Source: Nostoc cf. commune SO-36
Lineage (GTDB): Bacteria; Cyanobacteriota; Cyanobacteriia; Cyanobacteriales; Nostocaceae
NCBI RefSeq assembly: GCF_023734775.1
Contig: NZ_AP025732.1
Span: forward strand, 4,036,501-4,100,500
Direction of reading: 5' to 3'
DNA length: 64,000 nt
Shown: piece by piece, positions 36,979 through 45,288 of the stretch
Numbering within the stretch: position 1 is the stretch's first letter
How the letters are laid out: the number at the start of each line of letters is the position of its first letter
Made by a program: the position numbers and the translations under genes
The notes under the pieces: generated by a model
The model's input: the letters and a program-made list of their open reading frames with translations, nothing else
What the model was told of the DNA's origin: nothing
Databases searched by the model: none

Positions 36979-37489
36979 GTAAATTACTTAGGGTCGATTC
37001 TGTGGGGCAGTTAATGCCCCTAAGTACTAATTGTTACCTTAAGACTAGAGTATTGCTCATCTTTGATTTGCATAATTATCTATAATTTGTTTGTGCTTTG
37101 TTCTTTTCTACTTAACTCAGGCTTTTCTGGGTATGTCTCTGTGCTTCCTTCTGCCCTGATTTGGATTGTTGCCAGAAGTCTAATACAAAATACCTATTTT
37201 ATTAAGTCTTTATAAAATCAATAAATTTTTAACAAAAAAACAAAGTATACAAAAATAATCTTGATCTATTCTGGTAAAAAAATGAATATACATAATTAAG
37301 AAATCTTGAGCTATTTCAGTTTATACTTACGTGCTAAATTATTTTTTATTACGTATATTTATTTACGGAAAAAGTCTTATAACAGCAAGAACTCGTAGGT
37401 TTCCCATTAGGCAATTCAGCAATTAGTTGCTAGGTTGTATCAGATTGCCTGTAACTTTTTAATCAAGGAAAATAAGGTATATATTGAGC
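36979..37489. other. 511-bp AT-rich region upstream of gmd
   Basis: No gene recognised. Near 37001-37025 TGGGGCAGTTAATGCCCC could form a small stem that ends the sugar-transferase transcript. The rest is AT-rich and probably holds the gmd promoter. Confidence 0.4.
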
Positions 37490-38571
37490 ATGACGCAACA
37501 GAAGCGAGCTTTAATTACTGGTATTACCGGTCAAGATGGTTCATATTTAAGTGAGTTTTTGTTGGAACAAGGCTATGAGGTTCATGGCATCATTCGCCGG
37601 ACTTCTACCTTCAACACAGACCGCATCGATCACATTTACGAAGACCCCCACAAAGAGGGAGTGCGGTTATTTCTTCACTACGGAGACTTGACGGATGGTA
37701 CGACGTTGCGCCGCATTTTAGAAGAAGTTAAACCAGTAGAGATTTACAACCTCGGCGCTCAATCCCATGTCAGTAGTTAGCTTTGATTCACCAGAATATT
37801 ACGGTGGATGCTGTAGGAATGGGTACATTGCGTCTGTTGGAAGCAATTCGAGACTACCAGCATCGTACCGGAATTCAGGTGCGATTTTACCAGGCGGGTT
37901 CTTCAGAAATGTACGGTTTAGTACAAGCAATACCTCAAAGTGAGACAACGCCCTTTTATCCCCGCAGCCCCTACGCCTGTGCGAAAGTTTATGCCCACTG
38001 GCAAACTGTAAATTATCGTGAGTCTTATGATTTGTTTGCTTGTAACGGTATACTTTTTAACCATGAGTCACCACGGCGGGGTGAAACCTTTGTAACCCGG
38101 AAAATTACTAGAGCCGTGGCTGGTATTGTTGCTGGTAAACAGAAAAAGATTTACATGGGTAATCTAGATTCCAAGCGAGATTGGGGCTATGCGAAGGATT
38201 ACGTCAAAGCAATGTGGTTGATGTTGCAGAAAGATCAGCCAGACGATTACGTAATTGCTACTGGCGAAACCCACTCGGTACGGGAATTTTTGGAACTAGC
38301 ATTTAATTATGTAAATCTCAATTGGCAAGATTATGTAGAGTTTGATGAGCGTTACCTCCGTCCATCGGAGGTAGATTTATTGATTGGCGATGCTACCAAA
38401 GCACGGCAGAATTTAGGTTGGACACCATCAGTGACCTTTGAAGAACTAGTTTCCCTAATGGTAGAAGCAGACTTACAAGCATTGGGTCAGACTTCACCCA
38501 ATGGAAATGGTTCGCAATTTCCATTAGATATTGCAACTATTCGTCAAGAACTGGGCGCTTTGCACTTCTGA
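37490..38571 (+). pseudogene. gmd: GDP-mannose 4,6-dehydratase, two single-base insertions
   Basis: First step of GDP-L-fucose synthesis. 5' part: [39 protein letters not shown] (Gly-rich NADP site) to NLGAQSHVS; 3' part: [73 protein letters not shown]. Two extra bases, near 37773-37776 and 37796-37801, break the frame between them. Removing both gives [18 protein letters not shown]. With correction, a full-length enzyme of about 360 aa with catalytic Thr/Ser-Tyr-Lys motif (YACAK). Followed 23 nt later by the next enzyme of the pathway, so an operon. Confidence 0.9.
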
Positions 38572-38594
38572 TTTGCACCACAGAGGATAAAAAT

Positions 38595-39539
38595 ATGACC
38601 GCCTTAGAACTAAAAAATCAACGAATTCTCGTCACTGGTGGGTCGGGGTTTCTAGGTCGTCAGGTGATCGATCAACTGTGTATTGCAGGGGCTGATCGTG
38701 AGAAGATTACAATAGTGCGATCGCGCGATTGTGATTTGCGTGTTTGGGAAAATAGCCAACGTGCAGTTGACCAGCAAGACATCATTATTCACCTAGCAGC
38801 TCATGTCGGTGGTATCGGTCTGAACCGCGAAAAACCCGCTGAGTTGTTTTATGATAACTTGATCATGGGAACCCAGCTAATTCACGCTGCTTACCAAGCT
38901 GGAGTAGAAAAATTTGTTTGTGTTGGCACAATCTGCGCCTATCCTAAATTTACCCCAGTGCCATTCAAAGAAGATGACCTTTGGAATGGCTACCCCGAGG
39001 AAACCAACGCCCCTTACGGAATTGCAAAAAAAGCGCTTTTAGTTCAATTGCAATCTTACCGCCAGCAGTACGGTTTTAATGGGATTTACCTACTCCCAGT
39101 AAATTTATATGGCCCAGAAGATAATTTTGACCCTGGAAGTTCCCACGTTATTCCGGCATTAGTTCGCAAAGTTCACGAGGCCCAAATTAAAGCAGAAAAG
39201 CAACTGCAAGTTTGGGGTGATGGCAGTCCTACCCGTGAGTTTCTGTATTCAGAAGATGCAGCGAGGGGGATTGTTATGGGGACTCAATTCTATAATGAAT
39301 CGGAACCAGTTAACTTGGGAACGGGTTATGAAATCTCCATTCTTGATTTAGTAACTCTTATCTGCGAATTAATGGAGTTTAAGGGTGAAATCGTGTGGCA
39401 AACTGACAAGCCTAATGGTCAACCCCGCCGTTGTTTAGATACTGAACGCGCCAAGCTTGCCTTTAATTTTACGGCTCAGGTGAGCTTTGAAGAAGGGCTA
39501 AAAAATACCATTGAGTGGTATCGTCAACACGCGGCATAA
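38595..39539 (+). CDS. fcl: GDP-L-fucose synthase
   Basis: 314 residues. Epimerase/reductase turning GDP-4-keto-6-deoxymannose into GDP-L-fucose, directly after gmd, with a GAGG ribosome-binding site in the 23-nt gap. NADP site [38 protein letters not shown], catalytic Ser region [22 protein letters not shown], active Tyr-Lys in YGIAKKALL, and [25 protein letters not shown]. It supplies fucose for the surface polysaccharide. Confidence 0.95.
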   Translation: MTALELKNQRILVTGGSGFLGRQVIDQLCIAGADREKITIVRSRDCDLRVWENSQRAVDQQDIIIHLAAHVGGIGLNREKPAELFYDNLIMGTQLIHAAYQAGVEKFVCVGTICAYPKFTPVPFKEDDLWNGYPEETNAPYGIAKKALLVQLQSYRQQYGFNGIYLLPVNLYGPEDNFDPGSSHVIPALVRKVHEAQIKAEKQLQVWGDGSPTREFLYSEDAARGIVMGTQFYNESEPVNLGTGYEISILDLVTLICELMEFKGEIVWQTDKPNGQPRRCLDTERAKLAFNFTAQVSFEEGLKNTIEWYRQHAA

Positions 39540-39568
39540 CTATAGTATTGGTGAATGTAGAGTTATAT

Positions 39569-39597
39569 AAGCTGGGCGATGCCCAGCTTATTTTTTT
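39569..39597 (+). terminator. Rho-independent terminator after GDP-fucose synthase
   Basis: AAGCTGGGC and GCCCAGCTT form a perfect 9-bp stem with a GAT loop, followed by TATTTTTTT. It lies 30 nt past the fcl stop codon. Confidence 0.9.
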
Positions 39598-39613
39598 GGC
39601 GATATAAATTTTT

Positions 39614-40189
39614 ATGGACAAAGTTAATCATCAATTAAATAAAGCAGAACTGCGCCGCACTTTACTCAAAACACGTCAATCAATGTCCGTTGGAGAATGG
39701 AGAGAAAAAAGCGATCGCATTAGCTATCATTTACAAAAATCTACTTTGTTTACCCAAGCAAAAACAATACTCGCTTATTTCAGCTTTCGCCAAGAACCCG
39801 ATCTCAGTCCCCTATTTGCCAACACCAAATACCGTTGGGGATTTCCTCGCTGCGTTGATAAATCCTTATGTTGGCATATTTGGACACCTGATGATTCTGT
39901 TCAAAGCGGCGCTTATGGCATTGCTGAACCACACCCTGACGCTCCAATCTTAGATGCTGCGAAAGTAGATTTGATTCTTGTCCCCAGTGTAGCTTGCGAC
40001 CATCAAGGATATCGTTTGGGTTATGGCGGCGGATATTATGATCGCTTGCTCAGTTTACCGCAGTGGCAGACAAAGCCGACTATCGGAATTGTCTTTGATT
40101 TTGCCTATTTCTCCCAAATACCGATTGAACCTTGGGATAAACCATTACAACATATTTGTACGGAAACCGGATTGACTCAAAAAGGTTGA
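39614..40189 (+). CDS. 5-formyltetrahydrofolate cyclo-ligase
   Basis: 191 residues; ATP-dependent enzyme converting 5-formyl-THF to 5,10-methenyl-THF. Landmarks are KAELRRTLLKTRQSM at the N-terminus, ILAYFSFRQEPDLSPLF, GIAEPHPDAPILDAAKVDLILVP and the signature GYRLGYGGGYYDRLLS. Cytosolic and apparently its own transcription unit, since a terminator precedes it. Confidence 0.93.
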   Translation: MDKVNHQLNKAELRRTLLKTRQSMSVGEWREKSDRISYHLQKSTLFTQAKTILAYFSFRQEPDLSPLFANTKYRWGFPRCVDKSLCWHIWTPDDSVQSGAYGIAEPHPDAPILDAAKVDLILVPSVACDHQGYRLGYGGGYYDRLLSLPQWQTKPTIGIVFDFAYFSQIPIEPWDKPLQHICTETGLTQKG

Positions 40190-40227
40190 AGGATTCAGGA
40201 TAATGAAGACATCTCATCAAATGTTTT

Positions 40228-41269
40228 ATGACTAACCCAACGTCATCTACCACTGAGCAAGAAGCAAGTAATCGACGATATTATCGCAACGAGCCTCCAA
40301 GCTCAACAAAAAAATGGCCCAGACCTCCGCCAAATTCATAGCAAAAGTCATGGACTCCTTTGGGGAGAGTTTATTATTGAACCCAATCTTCGTGAAGACC
40401 TGAAAGTAGGTTTGTTCAAAACGCCCCAAACCTATCCTGCGTGGATTCGTTTCTCTAGTGGTGGTTCACCTCAAAAGCGTGGGAAATTCCACTCCGATAG
40501 CCAACCTGATGTTCGTGGTATCGCCATCAAGGTGATGAATGTGGAAGGGCAAAAAGCCCTTGATGATGAAGAAAAAACTCAAGATTTTATACTTAACAAT
40601 TATCCGATTTTCTTGACTAAAGACGTTCGTGATTATGTCGATCTTTCTCAAGCAGGTAGTGGAAAACTTAGCCCAGAACGGCTAGAAGAACTTGGTTACG
40701 CCTTTGCTATCTTGCAAAAAATTGGCAGCCACAAGGTAGGAAATCCACTTTTGATTCAATATTGGAGTATGGCTCCCTTTAAGTTTGGCGTTAGCGAAGC
40801 GGTAGCGACGTTAGGAGCGTCTCGCATTGTAAAATTGTCTGTCAAATCTCAACAGCCTGAACAACCACCGGAAACACTTCCAGAATCAGAAAATTACCTT
40901 CGAGAAACGCTGGTAAAATATCTGACTGAAGAAGGTCGAGAAGCGTCTTTTGACTTCCTAATTCAGTTTTATGTAGATGATGAAAAAACGCCAATTGAAG
41001 ACCATGTTAAAGAATGGCAAGAAGCAGATTCACCATTTATTAACGTTGCAACTGTCCGCATTCCTAGTCAGAAGTTTGATTTTGAAGAACGCAAACGTTT
41101 AGATGAGGGTTCGCTATTTTCTCCTTGGCATACACTCCTAGAGCATGAGCCTGTTGGAAGTGTGAATCTCTCTCGTAAGAGGCTTTACAGCGAACTTGCA
41201 AAGTATCGACGAGAACAAATTGCCCAACGCTTGCGGGAACCACAACCTTATGTAGCGGTTGAAGATTAA
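40228..41269 (+). pseudogene. Catalase-like heme protein (y4iL-type), frameshift near N-terminus
   Basis: Catalase-fold protein, probably a heme peroxidase or lipid-linked catalase relative. The ATG at 40228 (MTNPTSSTTEQE) is followed by a frame change near 40260-40266; removing one base gives ..QVIDDIIATSLQAQQKNGPDLRQIHSKSHGLLWGEFIIEPNLREDLKVGLFKTPQ, continuing into AWIRFSSGG, PDVRGIAIKVMN and QDFILNNYPIFLTKDV. The ATG within the 3' part (40412) would lose about 60 conserved residues. A 36-nt dispersed repeat insertion at 40788-40825 adds an unusual GVSEAVATLGAS stretch in frame. Which substrate it uses is unknown. Confidence 0.8.
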
Positions 41270-41775
41270 CTACTGTGAATTGGCTTAAAACTGCAAGATA
41301 AACTTTTGAAAGCTGTGTGTACAACATTGGGTTTTCTACCAATTAAATCTAATTAGTAAAAATTGAAATACCAAGATTACCGACTTTTAAAATAAGTCAG
41401 TAATCTTGGTTTAATGAATAAATAATTATATAACTGATGGCTGAGTACTCAAGTAATTGAATATCCGCTAAGTCAAATTGTAGGTTTACAAATAGAATAA
41501 GGTGATGGTGAAGATGTTGAGAAGGCAGGAGGCAGAAGGCAGAAGGGAAACCCCATAAATAAATTTAGGGGATTCAATAGGGACGTAGTATTTCTTGCGC
41601 TGCGCGTTTCGAAATACATATTTTTTCTTTTTTTCATAAATAAATTTAGGGGCTTTAAACCCTTTTAGCAGAGGGCAAAAATTATATTTTCTTCCTCCTG
41701 TCTTCTGCCTTCTGCCCTCTGCCTTTCTTCGGTAAAGTTTATCGCTTTAATCTAAAATTAGCATCAGGCAATAAT
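41270..41775. other. Intergenic region with terminator and inverted repeat element
   Basis: A strong stem (CCAAGATTAC.GACTT against AAGTC.GTAATCTTGG, 41371-41409) follows the catalase-like gene and is a probable terminator. Between 41521 and 41727 a repeat has opposite arms GAAGGCAGGAGGCAGAAGGCAGAAGGG and CTTCTGCCTTCTGCCCTCTGCC, with a duplicated CCCATAAATAAATTTAGGGG-like motif inside and a small palindrome near 41595-41620. Confidence 0.6.
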
Positions 41776-42979
41776 CCAGGGCTATTTCATTCTAAACATA
41801 AAGGCTGTATGGTACAATGCAGCACTAAAAATGAAATACATCTAGTACCGTGAGCCAACCAGCAATAATTGAAGCTTTTCTTGAGCTTCAAGACCCCCGC
41901 CGCCGAGCTGGGCAACGTCATACGTTGCCATTGTGCCTAGCATTATTTACCCTTGCGTAGGCGCAGCCCGCCGTAGGCATCGCAGCGGGGAATAAAGGAT
42001 TTTTAGCAATCGGAGATTGGATTGCAAGCTACCAAGAAGAATTGATAGAACTATTAAAACCTGCGAAAAATAGATTACCCTCGTATAGCACCTTACGTCG
42101 TGCCTTGTTACAGGTTAATTACGAGGAATATGGAGCGTGTCTTGCTAAGTTCTTTAATATACAACCAGTCTGCGGAGAAACCATAGGGTTAGATGGCAAA
42201 GTCATCAAAGGTTCGTATCAAATCGAAGAAGATAATCCAAATTCCGATTCTCATCCGGCAATAATGTTAGTTAGCACCTATATTGTCGAGCGTGGTTTGA
42301 TTTTAGAGCCGTGGGAAGTAGATGCTAAAACCAATGAAATTAAAGCTCTACCAATTTTGATTCAAAAATTAGCTCTTCAAGGGGTAGTTTTCGCTTTTGA
42401 TGCGATTAATACCCAAAAAAAACTTGTGAATTGATAATCGAAACTGGTAATGATTACATTGCTGCTCTTAAAGGCAACCAACCAACTCTGTTTAAAGATG
42501 TTAAAACAAATTTTATACCAGACTCTACTGTTTCACTAATTAATAAAGGTCATGGTCGAATCGAAAAACGTAGAGTTAGTATTTGTCAGTCGCCAAATGA
42601 TATTACATTCTGGCCTGGTCTGAAAACTATCATCCGAGTCCAATCAGAACGTCAGACTATCAGGCACAATCATATTGAAGTCCAAAATGAAACACGTTAT
42701 TACATATCTTCCTTAAGTACGACAGCCCAAGAGTTTAGCGAGCGCATCCGGGGATATTGGGGTGTTGAAAATAAAGTTCATTATGTTCGAGATGTAACTC
42801 AAGGAGAAGACGCTTCTAGAATTCGTACTAAACCTTTACCCCAGATTTTTGCTATCGCTCGTAATTTCACTCTGAATTTATATCGAAGTCAAATGTTTGA
42901 AAATATGGCACAAGCTCAACGATTATGTTCATTTGGGTTAGACACACTTAAGCAATTTTTTAGAATGAAATAGCCCTGG
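41776..42979 (+). mobile_element. ISAs1-type insertion sequence, 1204 bp, with 8-bp target duplication
   Basis: Terminal inverted repeats CCAGGGCTATTTCATTCTAA(A) match for 21 bp at both ends. The direct repeat GCAATAAT flanks it exactly (41768-41775 and 42980-42987). It holds one transposase gene, which carries a 27-nt repeat insertion and a frame change (next entry). Sharp ends and a perfect duplication suggest a fairly recent insertion. Confidence 0.93.
41850..42973 (+). pseudogene. ISAs1-family transposase, broken by an inserted repeat and a frameshift
   Basis: DDE transposase in three pieces. A GTG at 41850 opens SQPAIIEAFLELQDPRRRAG..LFTLA. There a 27-nt palindromic repeat (41957-41983) inserts an in-frame TAG at 41958. 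After it the frame continues AAGNKGFLAIGDWIASYQEE to the first Asp (GLDGKVIKGSYQ) and second Asp (FDAINTQKK). Another frame change falls in a run of eight A (42415-42422); nine would read TQKKTCELIIETGNDYIAALKGNQ. The last piece has the catalytic Glu in GYWGVENKVHYVRDVTQGED. As written it is inactive; the A8 run could also be a polymerase-slippage site. Confidence 0.88.
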
Positions 42980-43150
42980 GCAATAATCTACCTCTAAATG
43001 AATGTTATAGAAGTTTTAGCTATGAAGAAAGGCAGCTACTTACCAAGAGTATTGAGACATTTATTAATTCAGGTTGACCTATTAAATAATGGATTAAAAA
43101 ATCTCTTAGTCAAAAATTAATATTTACAAAAATCGGAATTTATTAATCAA
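42980..43150. other. Spacer downstream of the IS
   Basis: Starts with the right copy of the target duplication GCAATAAT. AT-rich, no gene; leads into the ABC permease. Confidence 0.4.
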
Positions 43151-43987
43151 ATGCTGAACTGTAAAAAATCACGATCGCAGGTTTTACTAATGTATGTGCT
43201 GTTGGGAGCGATCGCACTGTTGATGCTCTTTCCCTTACTATGGCTAATTAGTACAGCCTTGAAGTCACCGACGGAAAACATTTTTCAGACGCCGCCACAG
43301 TTGTTACCCAGTCAACCAACATTAAATAACTTCTTTAGTGTGTGGAACTCTCTACCTTTTGGACAATACCTGTATAACAGTACTTTGGTATCAGTGCTGA
43401 CTGTGGCTTTAAATCTACTGTTTTGCGCCTTGGCTGCCTATCCGTTGGCAAGATTGTCCTTTGTGGGGCGAGACGGGATTTTTGTAGCGATCGTCTCGAC
43501 GATTATGATTCCCTTTCAAATCGTAATGATTCCTCTGTATATTTTGACAGTCCAGTTAGGTTTGAGAAACACTTATTTAGGGATGATTTTTCCGAGTTTA
43601 GCTTCTGCCTTTGGCATTTTTCTATTGCGCCAAGCTTTCATGAGTGTCCCCAAAGAAATAGAAGAAGCCGCCCGGATGGATGGCAGCTCAGAATTAGGAT
43701 TATGGTGGCATATTATGTTACCAGCAGTTCGCCCAGCACTGGTAACTTTAGCTATTTTCGTATTCATTGGTGCTTGGAGTGACTTTTTGTGGCCTTTAAT
43801 TGTCATCCAAGACGAAAATTTATACACTCTTCCGTTGGGAGTTGCCAAGTTAGCAGGGACATTTTCTCTTGACTGGCGGTTGGTAGCTGCTGGTTCAGTA
43901 ATTGCGATCGCGCCAGTATTATTATTATTTCTATTTTTACAACGTTACATTGTACCCACTGAAACTGGTAGCGGCGTTAAAGGATAA
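43151..43987 (+). CDS. Carbohydrate ABC transporter permease (MalG type)
   Basis: 278 residues, six membrane helices (first about 12-34: VLLMYVLLGAIALLMLFPLLWLIS). The EAA loop that docks the ATPase is EEAARMDGSSELGLWWHIMLPAVRPALVT. Inner-membrane half of a sugar importer. The other permease, ATPase and binding protein are not here, so it is an orphan permease whose partners lie elsewhere, as is usual in cyanobacteria. The IS just upstream could have cut it off from a former neighbour. Sugar not known. Confidence 0.92.
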   Translation: MLNCKKSRSQVLLMYVLLGAIALLMLFPLLWLISTALKSPTENIFQTPPQLLPSQPTLNNFFSVWNSLPFGQYLYNSTLVSVLTVALNLLFCALAAYPLARLSFVGRDGIFVAIVSTIMIPFQIVMIPLYILTVQLGLRNTYLGMIFPSLASAFGIFLLRQAFMSVPKEIEEAARMDGSSELGLWWHIMLPAVRPALVTLAIFVFIGAWSDFLWPLIVIQDENLYTLPLGVAKLAGTFSLDWRLVAAGSVIAIAPVLLLFLFLQRYIVPTETGSGVKG

Positions 43988-44009
43988 AAATCTTTCTCTA
44001 TGCCCCAAT

Positions 44010-44663
44010 TTAATAAGCACCAGTCTTTTTGAATACCACCCAAATAGTTTTAATAATCAGAACCAAGTCATAAATTACAGACCACTTGCGTTGATAATCT
44101 ATATCCATCTTGACAATAGTTTCAAAGTCTGTAATCGTTGAACGCCCATTAGCCTGCCATTCTCCAGTAATACCGGGTTTGACTCGCAATCTATCCCAGT
44201 GGTGTGGATCGTAATGACTGACTTCATCAGGAGTAGGAGGACGAGTACCAACTAAACTCATGTCTCCTAACAAAACATTCCAAAATTGAGGTAATTCGTC
44301 TAAGCTAGTACGCCGCAAAAATTTACCTACGGGAGTAATACGAGGATCGTCAACAGATTTAAAAATATGGCCTTTTGCTTGATTTTGAACCAAATGCTTG
44401 AGTTTATCAGCATCAACGATCATCGAGCGAAATTTCCACATCCGGAAAGTTTTTCCATTCAAACCACAGCGAATTTGAGAATAAAATATTGGATTTGGCT
44501 CATAAATAAAAGTAGCAATTGCTACGGGAATTGCTACTATAAATGTGATTATTAACCCCACAATAGCTCCCATAATGTCAATTAATCGTTTTCTGACGCT
44601 TAATGTTGAAGGGTGTGAAGGCTTTTGCGAAGAATTAACTGAATAAAGATAAAGATTACTCAC
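44010..44663 (-). CDS. Priming sugar transferase (bacterial sugar transferase family)
   Basis: 217 residues, GTG start (MSNLYLYSVNSSQK). Short form, with an N-terminal membrane helix (IMGAIVGLIITFIVAIPVAIATFIY), WKFRSMIVDAD, the family box TSLDELPQFWNVLLGDMSLVGTRPP, and KPGITGEWQANGRS, ending FKKTGAY. It transfers a sugar phosphate to a lipid carrier to start polysaccharide repeats. Paralogue of the 36220 gene but shorter and more diverged. Converges with the ABC permease gene. Confidence 0.92.
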   Translation of the reverse strand: MSNLYLYSVNSSQKPSHPSTLSVRKRLIDIMGAIVGLIITFIVAIPVAIATFIYEPNPIFYSQIRCGLNGKTFRMWKFRSMIVDADKLKHLVQNQAKGHIFKSVDDPRITPVGKFLRRTSLDELPQFWNVLLGDMSLVGTRPPTPDEVSHYDPHHWDRLRVKPGITGEWQANGRSTITDFETIVKMDIDYQRKWSVIYDLVLIIKTIWVVFKKTGAY

Positions 44664-44748
44664 GAGGGCTAACTTATTTTATTACAGGAATTTTTGCATC
44701 ATCAGTAGTGTAGACATAGACATGATTTTACAAACGATTTATCGAACA

Positions 44749-45007
44749 GAATTCAGGAGTCAGGAGTCAGGAGTCAGAATTCAGAATGAATTCTGTACGA
44801 CTGGCGGATAGCGCAGCGTATACCCTTCGGGATGCTTCGCTTAGAGCGAGTACTCGATAGCGTAGCGTTAGCGAGTATTCGAGCGTCGCGTCTGAATAAT
44901 CGGGTTTAAGACCCCCACCAAATTGAAAATTTGGTGGTCTTCAATCAGTCGGGGATTCAGACCCGCGACTGATTGATTCTGACTCCTGAATTCTGACTTC
45001 TGAATTC
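44749..45007. repeat. Minitransposon-like element, copy 2
   Basis: Same arms GAATTCAGGAGTCAG / CTGACTCCTGAATTC and same internal blocks as 7724-7952 (GAATTCTGTACGA, GGTTTAAGACCCCCACCAAA, GGGGATTCAGACCC). The nested palindromic repeat is longer (about 44800-44895: ATAGCGTAGCGTTAGCGAGTAT), so nested repeats inserted or grew independently in the copies. Confidence 0.75.
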
Positions 45008-45288
45008 TTCTTAAAACTGTTTTTGTTACTACTACCGATTGGTACTGTACATAAAATTGAAACACTAAAAAAATCAAAAATTTAAATTTTACAGAATCTT
45101 TAAATTACACTGATAAATTGTGAATCTACAGTATTTTTTCCATAAAATAAAAAATATACTACTATACGTAGATGTCCCAAAAATTACTTTAATAAAATAT
45201 TAGTAGTACTTACAAAATTCCAAATGCTGACAACGTAAGCATTTGGAATTTTCAGTAGTATTCTTATTTCTAGCGTTATGTACTAGTT
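45008..45288. other. AT-rich spacer
   Basis: Follows minitransposon copy 2. A hairpin with arms CCAAATGCT(GACAACGTA)AGCATTTGG near 45221-45247 lies past the stop of the Hsp70-like gene and may terminate it. Confidence 0.5.
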
